33,875 nucleotides of DNA from Oscillospiraceae bacterium (GTDB lineage: Bacteria > Bacillota > Clostridia > Oscillospirales > Oscillospiraceae), in assembly GCA_902784305.1 (NCBI GenBank), contig CACZUK010000008.1, positions 1-33,875 on the forward strand, in the 5' to 3' direction. A program made the translations under genes and the position numbers. Of the stretch, positions 31,704-33,875 are shown piece after piece. The notes below the pieces were generated by a model. The model had not been told where the DNA came from, ran no database searches, and saw only the letters and a list, made by a program, of their open reading frames with translations. Position 1 is the first letter of the stretch. Every line of letters starts with the position of its first letter.

Positions 31704-31803
31704 TGCGGTTTCCTCCTTAGTAAACGGGGCACGCTGCCCCGAAATCGCTGACAGAAGTATTATGCCAGTTTCCGGGGAGAAAGAATGTAAACTATGTTAC
31801 AAT

Positions 31804-32460
31804 TCAGCGGGGGAGACGCGGCTCGGCCGCCGCATGGGAGGCATCACCGGGCGCGTCGGCGCTGGAGGACGGGTCCGTGGTCTGGACGGGGTGCTGCATC
31901 CCGGCGCTGTCGAGGAGGTAGTCCCCGTCCAGCAGCAGCTCGGAGAGCTTCACGAAGCGAAAGCCCCGGTTTTTCAGCATGGTGATGATGTTGGGCAGGG
32001 CCTCCGGCGTGTGAGCGGCGCCGTTGTGGAACAGCAGGATGCTGCCGCTCTGGGTGCGGCTGACCACCCGCTCGGTGATTTCTCCGGCGGAGAGGCCCTG
32101 CCAGTCCAGGCTGTCCACCGACCACTGCACCGGCGTCATGCCCAGGGAGCGCACGGTGGTGATGATCTGGCTGTTGTACTCCCCGTAGGGGCAGCGGAAG
32201 AGGGTGGGCACCTGACCGGTGAGCTGGGCAATCATCTCGTTGCCCTGCTGCACCTGCTGCACCAGCTCCTCCCGGGTGCAGCGGGAGAGGTGGGGATGGG
32301 TGGCGGAATGGTTCATGATTTCGTGCCCGGCATCGTGGAGGGCCTTGACGGAGTCGGGGCAGCGCTGCGCCCATTCGCCCACTACAAAGAAGGTGGCTTT
32401 GACCTCCTGGGAGTCCAGAACCTCCAGAAGTGCCTGGGTGTCGGTGTCATCCCAGGATGA
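31804..32460 (-). pseudogene. 5'-truncated polysaccharide deacetylase (NodB-homology, carbohydrate esterase 4)
   Basis: The frame encodes most of a NodB deacetylase: VKATFFVVGEWAQ, metal-binding HSATHPHLSR, RCPYGEYNSQ, SVDSLDW and LLFHNGAAHTPEAL. It should remove acetyl groups from peptidoglycan or another glycan. Reading upstream, homology begins abruptly at SSWDDTDTQALLEVL near 32460. The preceding strand that carries the catalytic aspartate (FDA or TFDD in relatives), the signal or membrane anchor and the start codon are all missing. An in-frame TAA stands only about 30 nt further upstream. A perfect 14-bp inverted repeat begins at 32467, beside the break. A GTG at 32382 could start a 192-residue product without motif 1, so activity is unlikely. 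The usual relatives are sporulation or cell-wall enzymes. Confidence 0.8.
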
Positions 32461-32466
32461 TGTCAG

Positions 32467-32503
32467 AATGCGGTAATCCGAAAAGGTTCCGGATTACCGC
32501 ATT
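32467..32503. repeat. Perfect 14-bp inverted repeat at the deacetylase break point
   Basis: AATGCGGTAATCCG (32467-32480) and CGGATTACCGCATT (32490-32503) are exact reverse complements with a 9-nt loop. Only TTTT-poor sequence follows on the minus strand, so it is not an obvious terminator there. On the plus strand TT then GAATT follows, also a weak U-tract. Confidence 0.9.
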
Positions 32504-32955
32504 TTGAATTCGAATATATGAGATTGTTATCAGTAAAGTGAAGAATGTGGATTTCCGTCCTGGAGGGACGCTGTAAAGCATCTTCGGAGTTACTGAGGCC
32601 CCGTTGTAAACCAAAGCGGCGTTGATGGATGCCGTGTGGGAAACCGCCTGACGAAAAACCGATTTGAAATCGTATGACAGAGCGCGACTTACGGGAGCGT
32701 GGGTGTGACAGAAAGGCGGTTTACTGGAGCCAGGTTGTAACTCACATTGCCATTACCGAGGGTACAGGGGAATGGAAGAAGCTGTTTCCGGGAGTGCCGT
32801 TGTTTCTGGTTGCTGCGTTGTGGGCATGGGGTCGTTCCGCCGAAGAAAGTGGGTACAACGGCAAAGCGGTGTTACTGGGAGTGGGGAAGTGCCCTTTGGG
32901 GACGGGAGCGCCTGTGCCAGTAGCACAAGGTGGGACAGCCCCTTCTGCTGATACT

Positions 32956-32984
32956 ATTATACGATAGAGATGGGGAGAAAGCAA
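32956..32984 (-). promoter_or_regulatory. Sigma-A promoter reading into the non-coding stretch
   Basis: On the minus strand TTGCTT (32984-32979) and TATAAT (32961-32956) are 17 nt apart. It would start a leftward transcript near 32949 that meets no recognisable gene before the truncated deacetylase. Either it makes a non-coding RNA or it is the surviving promoter of a lost gene. Confidence 0.7.
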
Positions 32985-33031
32985 GAGGGAGTGATCCTGC
33001 CGGACAGAAGAGAAACCGCACCGCTAACCCC

Positions 33032-33060
33032 TTGCATCTGTCTTCCGGATTGGGTATAAT
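33032..33060 (+). promoter_or_regulatory. Sigma-A promoter of the AAA-ATPase-like gene
   Basis: TTGCAT (33032-33037) and a perfect TATAAT (33055-33060) have a 17-nt spacer. The start would be near 33067, giving a 32-nt leader with GAGGAGG before the ATG. Confidence 0.88.
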
Positions 33061-33098
33061 AATTTAAACGGCACTTTCCCTGAGAGGAGGCAATGGAT

Positions 33099-33875
33099 AT
33101 GGCAATGAGGATTTCAGTGGGCGGCGAAAGCTTTGGCGAGCTGCGTCAGAGCGGGGCTTATTATGTGGACAAAACAGAGCTGATTTATGAGCTGACCTGT
33201 GAGACCCTAAACAAAGTCACCCTGTTTACCCGCCCCCGGCGCTTTGGCAAGGACAGCCGGGCGGTGTTTGCCGGGCTGGATATCACAAAGCATGAGGACT
33301 TCTGCCGGGAGTGGATGAATCAGTACCCGGTGCTGTTTGTGAGCTTCAAGGATGTGCAGGGGCTGCATTTTGAGGATGCCTATGGGATGCTGAAATACAC
33401 CCTTTCAGATGCGCTGCACAGTTATACCGGTTTGGAGAAGAGCAGTCGCGTGTCAGAGGAGGATCAGCAGGCGTTTTCCAGAATTTTGAGCCGGAAAGCG
33501 GACGCAGGTGATGTGAAAAATTCCCTGAGACTTGTCACCCGGATGCTCCGCGCCCACTTCGGCAAGCCGGTCATCCTCCTCATCGACGAGTACGACGTGC
33601 CCATGGCCAAGGCCAACGAGCCGAAGGAGGGCGGCGAGCGCTACTATCCCCAGATGCTGGACGTGATGCGGGGGATGCTGAGTACGGCGCTGAAGGGCAA
33701 CGATGCCCTGAAATTCGGCGTTGTAACCGGCTGCCTGCGCATCGCCAAGGAGAGCATTTTCACCGGGCTGAACAACTTTGCGTCCTTCTCTGTGCTGGAT
33801 GAGAAGTTTAGCCGCTATTTTGGCTTCACAGAAACAGAAATCGACCTTCTGCTGGAGAAGGCCGAGCTGACCGAC
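33099..33875 (+). CDS. AAA-ATPase-like / DUF1703-type protein, 3' end outside the window, P-loop region deleted
   Basis: The first 259 codons of a gene run off the window without a stop. It resembles the AAA-ATPase-like family (often with a C-terminal PD-(D/E)XK-like part) that is multicopy in Clostridia and of unknown role. Landmarks: GGESFGELRQSGAYYVDKTELIYEL, then TLFTRPRRFGK near residue 50, Walker B VILLIDEYDVPMAKA near 172, and GVVTGCLRIAKESIFTGLNN near 217. From memory, relatives read RRFGKT/S followed by about 20 residues (LNMSMLKxFF type) before SAVFxGLxI. Here the lysine is followed directly by DSRAVFAGLDI. An in-frame deletion thus seems to have removed the P-loop threonine/serine and the helix after it, so ATP binding is doubtful. 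ATG 33099 is chosen for its 8-nt spacing to GAGGAGG; an ATG at 33093 is too close. Confidence 0.82.
   Translation, partial: MAMRISVGGESFGELRQSGAYYVDKTELIYELTCETLNKVTLFTRPRRFGKDSRAVFAGLDITKHEDFCREWMNQYPVLFVSFKDVQGLHFEDAYGMLKYTLSDALHSYTGLEKSSRVSEEDQQAFSRILSRKADAGDVKNSLRLVTRMLRAHFGKPVILLIDEYDVPMAKANEPKEGGERYYPQMLDVMRGMLSTALKGNDALKFGVVTGCLRIAKESIFTGLNNFASFSVLDEKFSRYFGFTETEIDLLLEKAELTD

Larger units (their letters stand above)
32461..33098. other. Non-coding stretch with a palindrome, degenerate repeats and two divergent promoters
   Basis: I see no supported gene in 638 nt. It contains the palindrome at 32467-32503, several imperfect 27-nt repeat units between about 32569 and 32876, and a family B-like module (AAGTGCCCTTTGGGGACGG) at 32887-32905. 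It also holds a minus-strand promoter at 32984-32956 and the plus-strand promoter of the AAA gene at 33032-33060. Open frames on both strands lack ribosome sites and known domains. Confidence 0.5.

Noticed and set aside
28665..31751. A 1028-codon plus-strand frame across leuB-leuD-leuC
   Set aside because: It runs antisense through three clear leu genes and their spacers and has the composition of a complementary-strand artefact.
32674..32967. A 97-codon plus-strand frame before the AAA gene
   Set aside because: No ribosome site or domain; the frame crosses the degenerate repeats and its codon use differs from that of the neighbours.

Overview
The window is a piece of chromosome from a high-GC, endospore-forming member of the Firmicutes. 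The spoIIA sporulation operon, a CD1247-type acidic protein, an MsmX/UgpC-type sugar ATPase, type-2 GalT and near-consensus sigma-A promoters point to class Clostridia, most likely the Oscillospiraceae (Flavonifractor/Lawsonibacter/Dysosmobacter neighbourhood). The genus cannot be fixed from the sequence alone. Most genes are ordinary housekeeping or catabolic genes in short operons with clear promoters and terminators. I see no phage, CRISPR, conjugative element or complete defence system.

Layout: (1) 1-132, 3' part of a 5S rRNA gene with its terminator, the end of an rRNA operon. (2) 500-5830, minus strand: a polyamine (spermidine/putrescine-type) ABC importer, potA-potB-potC, then a C-terminal scrap of a lost potD, then two full potD paralogs and a strong terminator. 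(3) 6151-7521, plus: a MATE efflux pump whose stop codon starts a 22-bp tandem repeat. (4) 7685-9208, minus: spoIIAA-spoIIAB-sigF. (5) 9706-11974, plus: gluQ, efp and a CD1247-like zinc-ribbon protein. (6) 12110-13264, minus: an orphan sugar-ABC ATPase with a long leader. (7) 13713-19685, plus: lacZ, galK, galT, a lactose/galactose catabolic block without galE. (8) 19913-21064, plus: a repeat-rich lipoprotein with a Big2/Ig-like domain. (9) 21126-24641, minus: rimI-tsaD and a Na/Pi cotransporter. (10) 24929-25762, plus: a SpoU-type RNA methyltransferase. (11) 25882-31703, minus: a GGDEF protein, a PLP aminotransferase and leuC-leuD-leuB. (12) 31804-33875: a 5'-truncated polysaccharide deacetylase next to a perfect palindrome, about 640 nt of degenerate non-coding sequence with divergent promoters, and an AAA-ATPase-like gene that runs off the window and has lost the residues after its P-loop lysine.

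The parts most worth a second look are decay and repeat phenomena, not a new multi-gene system: the third potD remnant; duplications that include stop codons (MATE, RNA methyltransferase); three small families of dispersed intergenic repeats; a consensus promoter whose start site lies inside a terminator hairpin ahead of the lipoprotein gene; an orphan Shine-Dalgarno in the sugar-ATPase leader; and the damaged genes at the right end. All functional calls rest on motifs recognised by eye, without database searches.
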